Assembly: GCA_045544515.1 (NCBI GenBank)
Contig: JAZPZD010000008.1
Span: 1-64,000, forward strand
DNA length: 64,000 bases
Direction: 5' to 3'
Source of the DNA: RGIG8748 sp045544515
Lineage (GTDB): Bacteria; Bacillota; Clostridia; UMGS1810
Within the stretch, counting starts at the first letter, position 1. Every line of letters begins with the position of its first letter. This document shows positions 56,328-63,358 of this stretch, piece after piece. Position numbers and translations under genes: made by a program. The notes beneath the pieces are model-generated. The model searched no databases. It was not told the origin of the DNA and saw nothing but the letters and a program-made list of their open reading frames with translations.

Positions 56328-57449
56328 TTAACCCACTATATTCATTACAAGATTGAGTATAAGACCTCCGGCAATTACAGACGCTATCTGACCGGATACA
56401 TTAACACCTATTGTATGCATCAAGAGGAAGTTGCCCGGGTCCTCTTTAAGTCCCATCTTGTGAATAACACGCGCAGACATCGGGAATGCCGATATACCGG
56501 CAGCACCTATCATAGGATTTAGTTTGTTCTTTGTAAACAGGTTCAAAAACTTTGCAAAAAGAACTCCGCCGGCTGTATCAAAAATAAATGCAAAAAGTCC
56601 AAGCCCTATTATAAGCAGCGTGCTGGGTGTAAGGAACTGTGCATAGTGCATCTTGGTAGCAATGGTAATACCCAAGAAGATTGTAACAAGATTTGCAAGA
56701 ACCTTTTGAGCTGTTTCGGAAAGGCTTCCCAAAACTCCGCACTCACGAATAAGGTTACCAAACATCAAAAAGCCTATAAGCGACACACTGGCAGGAGAAA
56801 CAATACCCACAACAATTGTAATTATTATCGGGAAGAGTATCCTTGTAAGTCTGGAAACGCTCTTTTCCTCATAAGGCATACGAATGCATCTTTCCTTTTT
56901 GGTGGTAAGAAGTCTTATAACGGGCGGCTGAATTATAGGTACAAGTGCCATATATGAATATGCGGCTACCATAATTGCTCCTACATAGTTAGAACCCAGA
57001 GTATTTGCCACAAATATCGATGTGGGACCGTCTGCTGCACCGATTATTGCGATAGATGCTGCATCCTTTAAATCAAAGCCAAAAAGCGAAGCTAAGCTTA
57101 ATGTCATAAAAATACCAAACTGTGCCGCTGCTCCGAAAAGCATGAGCTTTGGATTGGAAAGAAGCGGTCCAAAGTCTATCATAGCACCTATTCCTATAAA
57201 CAGGATAAGCGGAAACAGTTCGTTTGCTATACCTGCATTAAAGAGAACTGTGAGTGCTCCCTCCTCGCCTATTGCTCCCGAAAGGGGCAAGTTAACAAGA
57301 ATAGCACCAAACCCCATAGGCAAAAGAAGTGTGGGTTCCATATCCTTTGCAATAGCAAGGTATATGAGGATACCGCCGATTAGCCACATCACTATCATCT
57401 GCCATTCGATATTGGCCAAATTAAAAAATAATTCCTTTAAAAAATCCAT
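56328..57449 (-). CDS. Sodium ion-translocating decarboxylase, beta subunit
   Basis: The membrane subunit uses the energy of decarboxylation of a biotin-bound carboxyl group to pump sodium out. The 373-residue protein has about ten helices and the family motifs: LLPMGFGAILVNLP, FIGIGAMIDFGPLL, IGAADGPTSIFVA (the conserved sodium-site aspartate in ADGPT), GNLIRECGVL and NPMIGAAGISAFPMSARV. No alpha or biotin-carrier gene is next to it, only a tiny gamma-like gene. It lies behind a riboswitch-like leader. Confidence 0.95.
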   Translation of the reverse strand: MDFLKELFFNLANIEWQMIVMWLIGGILIYLAIAKDMEPTLLLPMGFGAILVNLPLSGAIGEEGALTVLFNAGIANELFPLILFIGIGAMIDFGPLLSNPKLMLFGAAAQFGIFMTLSLASLFGFDLKDAASIAIIGAADGPTSIFVANTLGSNYVGAIMVAAYSYMALVPIIQPPVIRLLTTKKERCIRMPYEEKSVSRLTRILFPIIITIVVGIVSPASVSLIGFLMFGNLIRECGVLGSLSETAQKVLANLVTIFLGITIATKMHYAQFLTPSTLLIIGLGLFAFIFDTAGGVLFAKFLNLFTKNKLNPMIGAAGISAFPMSARVIHKMGLKEDPGNFLLMHTIGVNVSGQIASVIAGGLILNLVMNIVG

Positions 57450-57469
57450 ATTTACCTCCCCGGAAGTAC

Positions 57470-57510
57470 AAAAAAAAGACTTTACCGTACAAATAGTATG
57501 ATAAAAGTCT
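57470..57510 (-). terminator. Intrinsic terminator in the leader of the sodium pump gene
   Basis: On the minus strand AGACTTT (57510-57504) pairs with AAAGTCT (57483-57477), followed by a run of eight T. The first arm overlaps the conserved 3' end of the aptamer-like region, so forming one excludes the other. Confidence 0.8.
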
Positions 57511-57590
57511 CGCTATTTAATACAAATGCGGGCACTGTGTCCGTATTGACGCATTTGTAGCGGTTGCCCGCCAGCTACTCCCTAATATAT
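57501..57590 (-). promoter_or_regulatory. Riboswitch-like aptamer, yybP-ykoY (manganese) type suspected
   Basis: Read on the minus strand the leader has AGGGAGTAGC near its 5' end, an internal GCGTCAATACGG, and AGCGAGAC at its 3' end. These resemble the conserved loop sequences of the yybP-ykoY family (GGGGAGUA, CGUCA, GAGACC). Two hairpins are visible: GTAGC/GCTAC, and ACAAATGCG/CGCATTTGT. The last conserved bases feed into the terminator. A sodium-sensing riboswitch would suit the downstream gene and cannot be excluded. Confidence 0.6.
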
Positions 57591-57596
57591 TTATAT

Positions 57597-57624
57597 GATA
57601 TACCAAGATAACCCAATTTGTCAA
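57597..57624 (-). promoter_or_regulatory. Promoter of the sodium pump operon
   Basis: On the minus strand TTGACA is followed after 16 bases by TATATC, directly before the aptamer-like region. Confidence 0.65.
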
Positions 57625-57762
57625 TATAAAAAGCTGATTTTGTATATTGGGAAACGCAAAGACACATCAACTGCAAAAAGAGATTTGCATTCACCTGTGC
57701 CTATTAAATGCAAAATCATTTAATTATCAACAAAAAAAAATTCTATTTTAATAAAATTTTTA

Positions 57763-57791
57763 TTGTATTTTAACAAAAGATGTGTTATAAT
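57763..57791 (+). promoter_or_regulatory. Promoter of hpf
   Basis: TTGTAT, a 17-base spacer, then TATAAT, divergent from the sodium pump promoter. Confidence 0.7.
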
Positions 57792-57877
57792 TAATACAAG
57801 AAAATAACTTGTGTGTTATTTCGATTGTAATGCCTCTTGGCTTTATAATACAATTTAATATGAAAGAGGGTTTTGGT

Positions 57878-58399
57878 ATGAGATTAAACATTACCGGAAG
57901 AAAAATTGACATTACAGAAGGACTTAGGGAGTATACTACCGGAAAGCTCTCAAAATTGGACAAGTACTTTGGCGATGAAGTCGCTGCCGATGTAACCTTA
58001 TCCGTTCAAAAGGACAATCATATTATAGAAGTAACCATACACCACAAGGGTATGATATACAGAGCCGAGGTTATGGAGCCGGATATGTACGCCTCCATAG
58101 ACAGAGTTGAAGATGTTCTTGAAAGACAGATAAGAAAGCAAAAAACAAGACTTGAAAAGCAGCTCAAAACCGGTGCATTCGAAGTTCCGTTTGAATTTGG
58201 CGACATAGAAGAGGAAAAGGAATTCAAGGTTGTAAAAACCAAAACCTACTCAGCAAAGCCAATGAGCGTGGAAGAGGCAATACTGCAGATGAACCTTTTG
58301 GGTCACGCGTTCTATATCTTTAACAACTCCGATACTATGGACAAAAATGTGGTTTACAAAAGAAAAGACGGAAATTACGGTCTTATAGAGCTTGAATAG
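57878..58399 (+). CDS. hpf: Ribosome hibernation-promoting factor, long form
   Basis: The protein pairs 70S ribosomes into inactive 100S dimers during slow growth. The N-terminal domain (about 1-100) has MRLNITGRKIDITEGLREYT and RVEDVLERQIRKQKTRLEKQ; the C-terminal dimerisation domain (115-173) has KPMSVEEAILQMNLLGHAFY and VVYKRKDGNYGLIELE. The start is the ATG at 57878 after AGAGGG; 23 upstream in-frame codons have no ribosome site. At 173 residues it is the long form usual in Firmicutes. Confidence 0.95.
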   Translation: MRLNITGRKIDITEGLREYTTGKLSKLDKYFGDEVAADVTLSVQKDNHIIEVTIHHKGMIYRAEVMEPDMYASIDRVEDVLERQIRKQKTRLEKQLKTGAFEVPFEFGDIEEEKEFKVVKTKTYSAKPMSVEEAILQMNLLGHAFYIFNNSDTMDKNVVYKRKDGNYGLIELE

Positions 58400-58409
58400 C
58401 AGATTTATT

Positions 58410-58438
58410 AAGGGTGCTATCCTACTGATAGCACCCTT
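58410..58438 (+). terminator. Hairpin after hpf
   Basis: AAGGGTGCTATC pairs with GATAGCACCCTT across a 5-base loop. No T run follows directly; instead the dispersed repeat begins. It may still stop transcription or stabilise the RNA end. Confidence 0.6.
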
Positions 58439-58473
58439 AGACTATCGAAAAAGAACGCACCGCAAAATGAATA
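58439..58473. repeat. 35-bp dispersed repeat, copy 2
   Basis: It is the reverse complement of 106-140 with two mismatches. It lies directly after the hpf hairpin, again in a 3' flanking region. Confidence 0.7.
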
Positions 58474-58503
58474 TAAAAAATTTAAAATTTTTACATTTTT
58501 TTG

Positions 58504-58532
58504 TTGACAAACGCCCTGCATTGTGATATACT
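58504..58532 (+). promoter_or_regulatory. Promoter of tRNA-Leu(GAG)
   Basis: TTGACA, a 17-base spacer, then TATACT, 15 bases before the tRNA. Confidence 0.8.
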
Positions 58533-58547
58533 AGTCACTGTTGAAAC

Positions 58548-58631
58548 GCGAGCATGCTGGAATTGGCAGACAGGCACGTTTGAGGGGCGTGTGTTTATGA
58601 CGTGTGGGTTCAAGTCCCACTGCTCGCACCA
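58548..58631 (+). tRNA. tRNA-Leu(GAG)
   Basis: Acceptor GCGAGCA pairs with TGCTCGC. The D-arm has TGGCAGA, the anticodon loop TTGAGGG gives GAG (codon CUC/CUU), and the T-loop is TTCAAGT. The CCA is encoded. Confidence 0.95.
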
Positions 58632-58691
58632 ATTCTACTCGCATGCCGAATATAAAAAGTATTTGGTATGCGATTTTTTCTTACTTTTAAC

Positions 58692-58872
58692 TTAATATAT
58701 ATGCGGATATGGCGGAATTTAAGTGACACCCCAAGAGCACATCTTATGTGCGATTGGTCTGGTGGAACTTATGCCAAAACTTCCTTTGAGACAAGTGCCC
58801 TCTTGCGGCACGCAGACGAAAAGCCGAAGTTGACGGCTGGCAGACCAGATGGAATTGGTTTAAACATATAAA
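58692..58872. other. 181-base relic with a duplicated tRNA-Leu 5' end
   Basis: Bases 58692-58719 repeat 58873-58900 (28 bases, one mismatch), covering the leader and first 17 bases of the following tRNA-Leu. The interval between holds hairpins (GCACAT/ATGTGC near 58737-58751, GTGCC/GGCAC, and GGTCTG near 58758 pairing with CAGACC near 58843). A plus-strand open frame here has no ribosome site. It looks like a relic of an inserted or duplicated element, or an RNA gene. Confidence 0.5.
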
Positions 58873-58883
58873 TTAATATTTAT

Positions 58884-58970
58884 GCGGATATGGCGGAATT
58901 GGCAGACGCGCTGGCTTCAGGTGCCAGTCGGGGCAACTCGGTGCAGGTTCAAGTCCTGTTATCCGCACCA
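58884..58970 (+). tRNA. tRNA-Leu(CAG)
   Basis: Acceptor GCGGATA pairs with TATCCGC. The anticodon loop TTCAGGT gives CAG (codon CUG). A long variable arm (CGGGGCAACTCGG) and encoded CCA are present. Confidence 0.96.
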
Positions 58971-58973
58971 TCA

Positions 58974-59004
58974 AAAGGGCGTGATTCGGCAACGCCCTTT
59001 TTTT
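58974..59004 (+). terminator. Terminator after tRNA-Leu(CAG)
   Basis: AAAGGGCGT pairs with ACGCCCTTT, followed by a T run. Confidence 0.9.
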
Positions 59005-59093
59005 GACATCTAATTCAAGCACAAATCATTGACAACTCTTATATATTTTTTTGTTGGTGGCAAAATAAAAGCCAAAGGAGTTGGTTTTAAAAA

Positions 59094-59933
59094 ATGAGAA
59101 AAATTTCAAACAAGTTAATACAAATTTTCAAGGAATATTTAATTAATGAGGAAAAGTCACACTCTACATTGGATAAATATATACGTGACATAACTGCATT
59201 TATGATATGGTGTAAAGGCAGTGAATTAAATAAGAGCCTTGTACTGCAATACAAGACGCAGCTAATCGAAAAGTATGCCCCGGCAAGTGTTAATTCTATG
59301 CTGTCGTCTCTTAACGCATTCTTTGCATACAACGAATGGTATGACCTGAAAGTAAAGGCGCTCAAAATTCAAAGGCGAATATTTGCAAGCAAGGAAAATG
59401 AACTGTCAAAGGCAGAATATGAAAGATTGATATATGCCGCAAAACAAATGAAAAACAAAAGACTATATTACCTTATGCAGACTATATGTGCAACTGGTAT
59501 TCGTGTATCGGAACTTAAGGAAATTAGCGTTTCTGCTGTTAAATGCGGTCAGGCAACTATTAACTGCAAAGGCAAAATAAGGATAGTCATCTTACCCAAG
59601 CAGCTTTGCAAAATGCTAATGGACTATATAAAGGAAAACAATATTAAAAGCGGCACTGTATTTGTAAGTAAAAACGGAAAACCACTTGACAGAAGCAACA
59701 TATGGTCTGATATGAAAAAACTATGTGAAAGTGCAGGAGTATCGAAAGATAAAGTATTCCCTCACAATCTCCGCCATTTATTTGCACGAACCTACTACTC
59801 TATCCAAAAAGATGTCGTAAGACTTGCTGATATTCTCGGACATTCAAATGTGAACACCACACGAATATACACAATGGAAACCGGAGAAATTCACAGAAAG
59901 CAGATACAAAGACTTGGGCTTTTACGCTGCTAA
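59094..59933 (+). CDS. Small tyrosine recombinase, probable DNA invertase of the adjacent switch
   Basis: A 279-residue recombinase without an arm-binding domain. The N-terminal SAM-like core-binding domain (1-95) begins MRKISNKLIQIFKEYLINEE; the catalytic domain has R (CATGIRVSELKEI), HxxR (PHNLRHLFA), H (LGHSNVNTT) and Y (RIYTMETG). Its size and form resemble XerC-like and phase-variation recombinases. A pair of 21-bp inverted repeats begins 13 bases after its stop, so it probably inverts that segment. AAAGGAG precedes the ATG. Confidence 0.88.
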   Translation: MRKISNKLIQIFKEYLINEEKSHSTLDKYIRDITAFMIWCKGSELNKSLVLQYKTQLIEKYAPASVNSMLSSLNAFFAYNEWYDLKVKALKIQRRIFASKENELSKAEYERLIYAAKQMKNKRLYYLMQTICATGIRVSELKEISVSAVKCGQATINCKGKIRIVILPKQLCKMLMDYIKENNIKSGTVFVSKNGKPLDRSNIWSDMKKLCESAGVSKDKVFPHNLRHLFARTYYSIQKDVVRLADILGHSNVNTTRIYTMETGEIHRKQIQRLGLLRC

Positions 59934-60037
59934 AAATAAAAACACCACATAATCAGCATTATGTGGTATTGCTTTGATTTTTCAAATACCAAAAGGAATT
60001 TATTATTAGGAAATATGTGTTTTTTTGTAACGACTTT

Positions 60038-60070
60038 TAGGTCAATGGATAAAAGAACGCCATTGACCTA
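60038..60070. terminator. Stem-loop inside the invertible segment
   Basis: TAGGTCAATGG pairs perfectly with CCATTGACCTA across an 11-base loop. It lies behind the promoter in the present orientation, so it may block readthrough from the recombinase. The T run after it is weak. Confidence 0.6.
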
Positions 60071-60117
60071 GTTTGTGTGCTTATTTTTTTGATGTCGACA
60101 TTATTCTGCAATTTTCG

Positions 60118-60146
60118 TTGACAGTTTTTTTTGTTTGTGATATAAT
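60118..60146 (+). promoter_or_regulatory. Perfect consensus promoter inside the invertible segment
   Basis: TTGACA, a 17-base spacer, then TATAAT. The predicted start is near 60153, so the transcript would cross the right repeat and enter the gene at 60229. Confidence 0.92.
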
Positions 60147-60228
60147 TCTATGTATATAGAAAACTTTTACACCACATAATGCTGATTATGTTGCATAAAT
60201 GTAATCAGAAAAGGAGAATGACATCATA

Positions 60229-60477
60229 ATGTATCAACCACAAAACATTTTAGGAAATTCTATAATTACTTTTTTGTTTATTATCTTCCTGTTTTCTACT
60301 TTTGTATTGGTTTTTTGGATTTTTTACCTAGTCCCGTTCACAGAAAAAAGGAAATATATCAAAATGGAAATTTCCCGAACAAAAGATGAGGAAAATATTT
60401 TTTGGAAGAAAGAGTTAAAAAAGCTATACATTTGCCAAATTCCGTTTTTAGGAAAAATATTAGCAAAGCGTTTGTAA
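60229..60477 (+). CDS. Small membrane protein under the invertible promoter
   Basis: An 82-residue protein with one long membrane helix (IITFLFIIFLFSTFVLVFWI) and a basic soluble tail (EKRKYIKMEISRTKDEEN, ending ILAKRL). AAGGAG lies 12 bases before the ATG, a little far. The promoter inside the invertible segment is its only visible one, so expression should be all-or-none. No family is recognised. It is closed by a terminator, apart from the atp operon. Confidence 0.65.
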   Translation: MYQPQNILGNSIITFLFIIFLFSTFVLVFWIFYLVPFTEKRKYIKMEISRTKDEENIFWKKELKKLYICQIPFLGKILAKRL

Positions 60478-60498
60478 AAAAATAGTTTGTTTTTTTAT

Positions 60499-60535
60499 AA
60501 AAGAGCGACTTGCCGTAAGCAAGCCGTTCTTTTAT
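60499..60535 (+). terminator. Terminator after the switch-controlled gene
   Basis: Two 15-base arms (60499-60513 and 60519-60533) pair with two mismatches or G-U pairs and A/T flanks. Between here and the atpI promoter, only a TACTGTA/TACAGTA hairpin near 60597-60640 is visible. Confidence 0.75.
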
Positions 60536-60667
60536 TTATCCCATTATATGCTCTGCATAATAATTGAGCGTATATTCACATTCTTTGACGTACATCTACT
60601 GTAAAAAGAAGAAACACTTTTTCTACAGTAAATACCCAAAATTATATTTTGTTAACACTTTATTCAA

Positions 60668-60696
60668 TTGACATTATTTTCCGTATAAGGTATAAT
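60668..60696 (+). promoter_or_regulatory. Promoter of the atp operon
   Basis: TTGACA, a 17-base spacer, then TATAAT, 32 bases before atpI. Confidence 0.85.
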
Positions 60697-60728
60697 TATT
60701 TTATAATTTTTAAGGAGACTTTTGTTAT

Positions 60729-61106
60729 ATGAAAAAGTACGGACAAGCTGTAATAAAATCAACTCAAACTGTGGGGATTTGGACATTGATATTAAGTGCC
60801 GTTTTGCAGGCGGTATACCTGATTTCAGGTATATGGAGCTACAAGGTTTTGTGTGGCAATCTCCTCACGGGCTTTTTTGCGGTGTTTAACTTTTTCTTAA
60901 TGGCTGTATATGTAGAAAAAGCCACTCAAAAAGACGAAAAAGATGCAAAAATGATGGTTAAGGCATCGCAGTCGCTGCGTATGATAATGCTTTTTGCCGC
61001 AGTTGGCGTGGGTGTGTATTTTTTTGATATATGGGCAAGCATAATCCCCATATTTTTTCCTACGGTTTCTATATTATTACAGTCATTTTTGGGTAAAAAT
61101 AAGTAA
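60729..61106 (+). CDS. atpI: ATP synthase subunit I
   Basis: A 125-residue membrane protein with four helices (GIWTLILSAVLQAVYLI, LLTGFFAVFNFFLMAVYV, IMLFAAVGVGVYFF, IIPIFFPTVSILLQSF). Subunit I proteins help assemble the c-ring and supply magnesium or sodium; they are poorly conserved, so position before atpB is the main evidence. AAGGAG precedes the ATG. Confidence 0.8.
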   Translation: MKKYGQAVIKSTQTVGIWTLILSAVLQAVYLISGIWSYKVLCGNLLTGFFAVFNFFLMAVYVEKATQKDEKDAKMMVKASQSLRMIMLFAAVGVGVYFFDIWASIIPIFFPTVSILLQSFLGKNK

Positions 61107-61135
61107 TATCACTTTTTGGAGGTGATTTTATAAAA

Positions 61136-62032
61136 ATGAATACAAAGAAAAAAGGCTTTTTCCTTGTTGATTGCATTTATCTTGCAATTACCTTTGTTCC
61201 GATAATTGCAGGTATCATTATTAAGATGCTTACCAGTCCTGTTTCGGAGGGAATATCAATTTCGGGAGCACTTATATATTTTGAAGTTAATATGCCTATT
61301 CAAAAACTCATTGTTACAGAATCCCAGGTTAATTCTCTCATTGTAATAATTTCTATTTTGGGACTGTGTCTGTATCTTACCCACGGCCTTGATGCAAGAA
61401 ATCCTACAAAAAGGCAGCACATTGCCGAGATGCTTGTAACCTTGTGCGACAAGATGGTTGTCGGAAATATGGGTGAATACTTTAAGTTCTTTTCGCCATT
61501 TATTGCATCTGTACTTGCGCTATCAGCTTATTCGTCGCTGTTGGCACTATTTGGCTTGTATGCACCCACATCGGACATAAACATCGTAGGCGGTTGGGCG
61601 ATTTTGGTATTTATTCTTATAACCTATTACAAACTAAAGTGCGGTCCTCTTATGTACATCAAGAGCTTTGGAAACCCCGCACTTATGGCACCGCTTAACA
61701 TCATAAGCGAAATTGCCACACCCATCTCGATGGCTTTCCGTCATTACGGCAACATACTGTCGGGTTCGGTTATATCGGTACTGCTCGCAGCGGGACTGCA
61801 GGGTCTTACGCATTTTGTCCTTGGTTGGCTGCCCGGATTTCTGGGAGAATTTCCATTTTTGCGGATTGGTCTGCCGGCGGTACTGTCTATTTATTTTGAT
61901 GTGTTCAGCTCGGTTTTGCAGGCATATATATTTGCTATGCTGTCGATGCTTTATATTTCGGGAGGATTTCCTCTTGAAGAATACACAAAAAGAAAGAACA
62001 TAAAAAATATTAAAAAAACGGAGGTAATTTAA
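61136..62032 (+). CDS. atpB: ATP synthase F0 subunit a
   Basis: A 298-residue membrane subunit that forms the ion channel beside the c-ring. The essential arginine is in PISMAFRHYGNILSG. Other helices include FFSPFIASVLALSAYSSLLA and the last helix LQAYIFAMLSMLYISGG. The motif is the variant seen in some Clostridia rather than the classical SLRLFGN. A GGAGGTGA ribosome site precedes the ATG. Confidence 0.93.
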   Translation: MNTKKKGFFLVDCIYLAITFVPIIAGIIIKMLTSPVSEGISISGALIYFEVNMPIQKLIVTESQVNSLIVIISILGLCLYLTHGLDARNPTKRQHIAEMLVTLCDKMVVGNMGEYFKFFSPFIASVLALSAYSSLLALFGLYAPTSDINIVGGWAILVFILITYYKLKCGPLMYIKSFGNPALMAPLNIISEIATPISMAFRHYGNILSGSVISVLLAAGLQGLTHFVLGWLPGFLGEFPFLRIGLPAVLSIYFDVFSSVLQAYIFAMLSMLYISGGFPLEEYTKRKNIKNIKKTEVI

Positions 62033-62033
62033 A

Positions 62034-62318
62034 ATGTTGGAAATTGCTGTAGCTATTATTCTTGGTTGTTGTGCACTCGGTGCCGGTACTGCTATGATTG
62101 CAGGTATAGGCCCCGGTATCGGTGAAGGTAATGCAGTTGCAAAAGCGTGCGAAGCTATCGGCCGTCAGCCCGAATGCAAGGGTGATGTAACAACAACTAT
62201 GCTTATGGGTTGTGCCATTGCAGAAACAACAGGTCTTTATGCACTTGTTATCGCAATACTTCTTATATTTGTTGCACCCAATATGCTCGTTAATATCTTA
62301 ATTAATACAATCGGATAA
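62034..62318 (+). CDS. atpE: ATP synthase F0 subunit c, sodium type
   Basis: A 94-residue two-helix protein forming the rotor ring. The loop holds IGRQPE and the second helix holds CAIAETTGLYALVIAIL. The glutamine before PE, and E-T-T with tyrosine four residues on, are the residues that bind sodium in Ilyobacter and Propionigenium c subunits. The enzyme therefore probably uses sodium ions. It starts one base after atpB behind GGAGG. Confidence 0.95.
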   Translation: MLEIAVAIILGCCALGAGTAMIAGIGPGIGEGNAVAKACEAIGRQPECKGDVTTTMLMGCAIAETTGLYALVIAILLIFVAPNMLVNILINTIG

Positions 62319-62328
62319 GGTGAAAGTT

Positions 62329-62844
62329 ATGCAATCATTAGATGTAATCTCCATAAACTTTTGGAACATTTTGATTTCGCTTTTGAACCTTGTTATACTC
62401 TTTCTTATTCTAAAGAAATTTCTGTTTAAACCTGTTAAGAATATGCTTGCTTCAAGGCAGCAAGAGGTAGACAATATGTATAACCTTGCACAAACTGCAA
62501 ACGAAGAGGCCAATGCAAACAAGAAAAACTGGGAAGAAAAGATGAAAGAGGCAACCGTAGAGGCAGATAACATTATAAAAGATGCTGCCGATACCGCCCA
62601 GAAAAGAGGCGACAAAATCATTGCCGAAGCTAAAACAAAGGCTGATACAATAGTTCGTCAGGCAGAAAACGATGCGGCATTGGAACTAAAAAAAGCCGAG
62701 GCAGGTATTAAAGAGGAAATCGTTAATGTTTCGGGTATACTTGCTCAAAAGCTACTAAAAAGGGAAATCAACGCAGATGACCACAGAATGCTCATTAATT
62801 CTGTAATAGAAGAAATAGGTGATAATGATGACACAAACAAGTAG
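62329..62844 (+). CDS. atpF: ATP synthase F0 subunit b
   Basis: A 171-residue stator subunit: a membrane helix (INFWNILISLLNLVILFLIL) followed by a long charged helix (NLAQTANEEANANKKNWEEK). It starts at the ATG at 62329, which has AAGGTGA at good distance; a GTG three codons upstream overlaps that site. It overlaps atpH by 17 bases. Confidence 0.95.
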   Translation: MQSLDVISINFWNILISLLNLVILFLILKKFLFKPVKNMLASRQQEVDNMYNLAQTANEEANANKKNWEEKMKEATVEADNIIKDAADTAQKRGDKIIAEAKTKADTIVRQAENDAALELKKAEAGIKEEIVNVSGILAQKLLKREINADDHRMLINSVIEEIGDNDDTNK

Positions 62845-63358
62845 AGAATACGGTGAGGCACTTTTTTTCCTTGCAAAAGAAACGGGCAAAGAAAACGAAT
62901 ATGCTGTTTCTTTGGAATGTATCCTCGAAGTAATTGGTGACAATCCCGAGTACATTGTATTTTTGTCATCGCCTTCTGTTTCGCTCGAAGAAAGGTTAGA
63001 TGCCATAGACAAGGCATTTGGCTCATCTATACCGGAGGATATTGTGTCATTTGTAAAGCTTCTGTGCGAAAAAGGGCGTATACACCTGATTAAAGAAGCA
63101 ATCGAAGTATACAAAAATCTCCTTGATGCACAAAATATGGTATCAACGGCATTTGTGAAAAGTGCTGCTGAACTTAACGAAGATGAAAAGGAAAAGCTTA
63201 AGGATAAGCTGGAAATAAAGGTGGGTCATTCAGTTGTCCTTGAATGCTGCCTGGATGAATCGTTAATCGGCGGAATGGTGATAGAAATCGATGGCAAGGT
63301 AATTGATGCGAGTATCAAATCCCGCTTAAGTGAAGTAAAGGATGTGATATCAAAGTGA
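62828..63358 (+). CDS. atpH: ATP synthase F1 subunit delta
   Basis: A 176-residue protein joining the stator to the F1 head. It begins TSREYGEALFFLAKETGK and ends with the conserved ESLIGGMVIEIDGKVIDASI. Starts at 62825 and 62828 are adjacent; AGGTG is better placed for the second. It overlaps atpF and atpA. Confidence 0.94.
   Translation: MTQTSREYGEALFFLAKETGKENEYAVSLECILEVIGDNPEYIVFLSSPSVSLEERLDAIDKAFGSSIPEDIVSFVKLLCEKGRIHLIKEAIEVYKNLLDAQNMVSTAFVKSAAELNEDEKEKLKDKLEIKVGHSVVLECCLDESLIGGMVIEIDGKVIDASIKSRLSEVKDVISK

Larger units (their letters stand above)
59947..60191. mobile_element. Invertible promoter segment bounded by perfect 21-bp inverted repeats
   Basis: The left repeat is 59947-59967 and the right repeat 60171-60191; they are exact reverse complements. 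Each begins (from outside) ACATAATCAGC and ends TTATGTGGT. The 203 bases between carry one consensus promoter pointing right, and an 11-base stem-loop. In the present orientation the promoter faces the gene at 60229; inverted, it would face the recombinase 3' end. Confidence 0.85.

Noticed and set aside
57477..57590. Reading the leader before oadB as a T-box or SAM riboswitch
   Set aside because: No T-box sequence (GGTGG..) and no SAM-type core; the conserved words fit another class better.
58668..58871. 67-codon plus-strand frame between the two tRNA-Leu genes
   Set aside because: No ribosome site; it spans the duplicated tRNA 5' end and hairpins, so it is probably not a gene.
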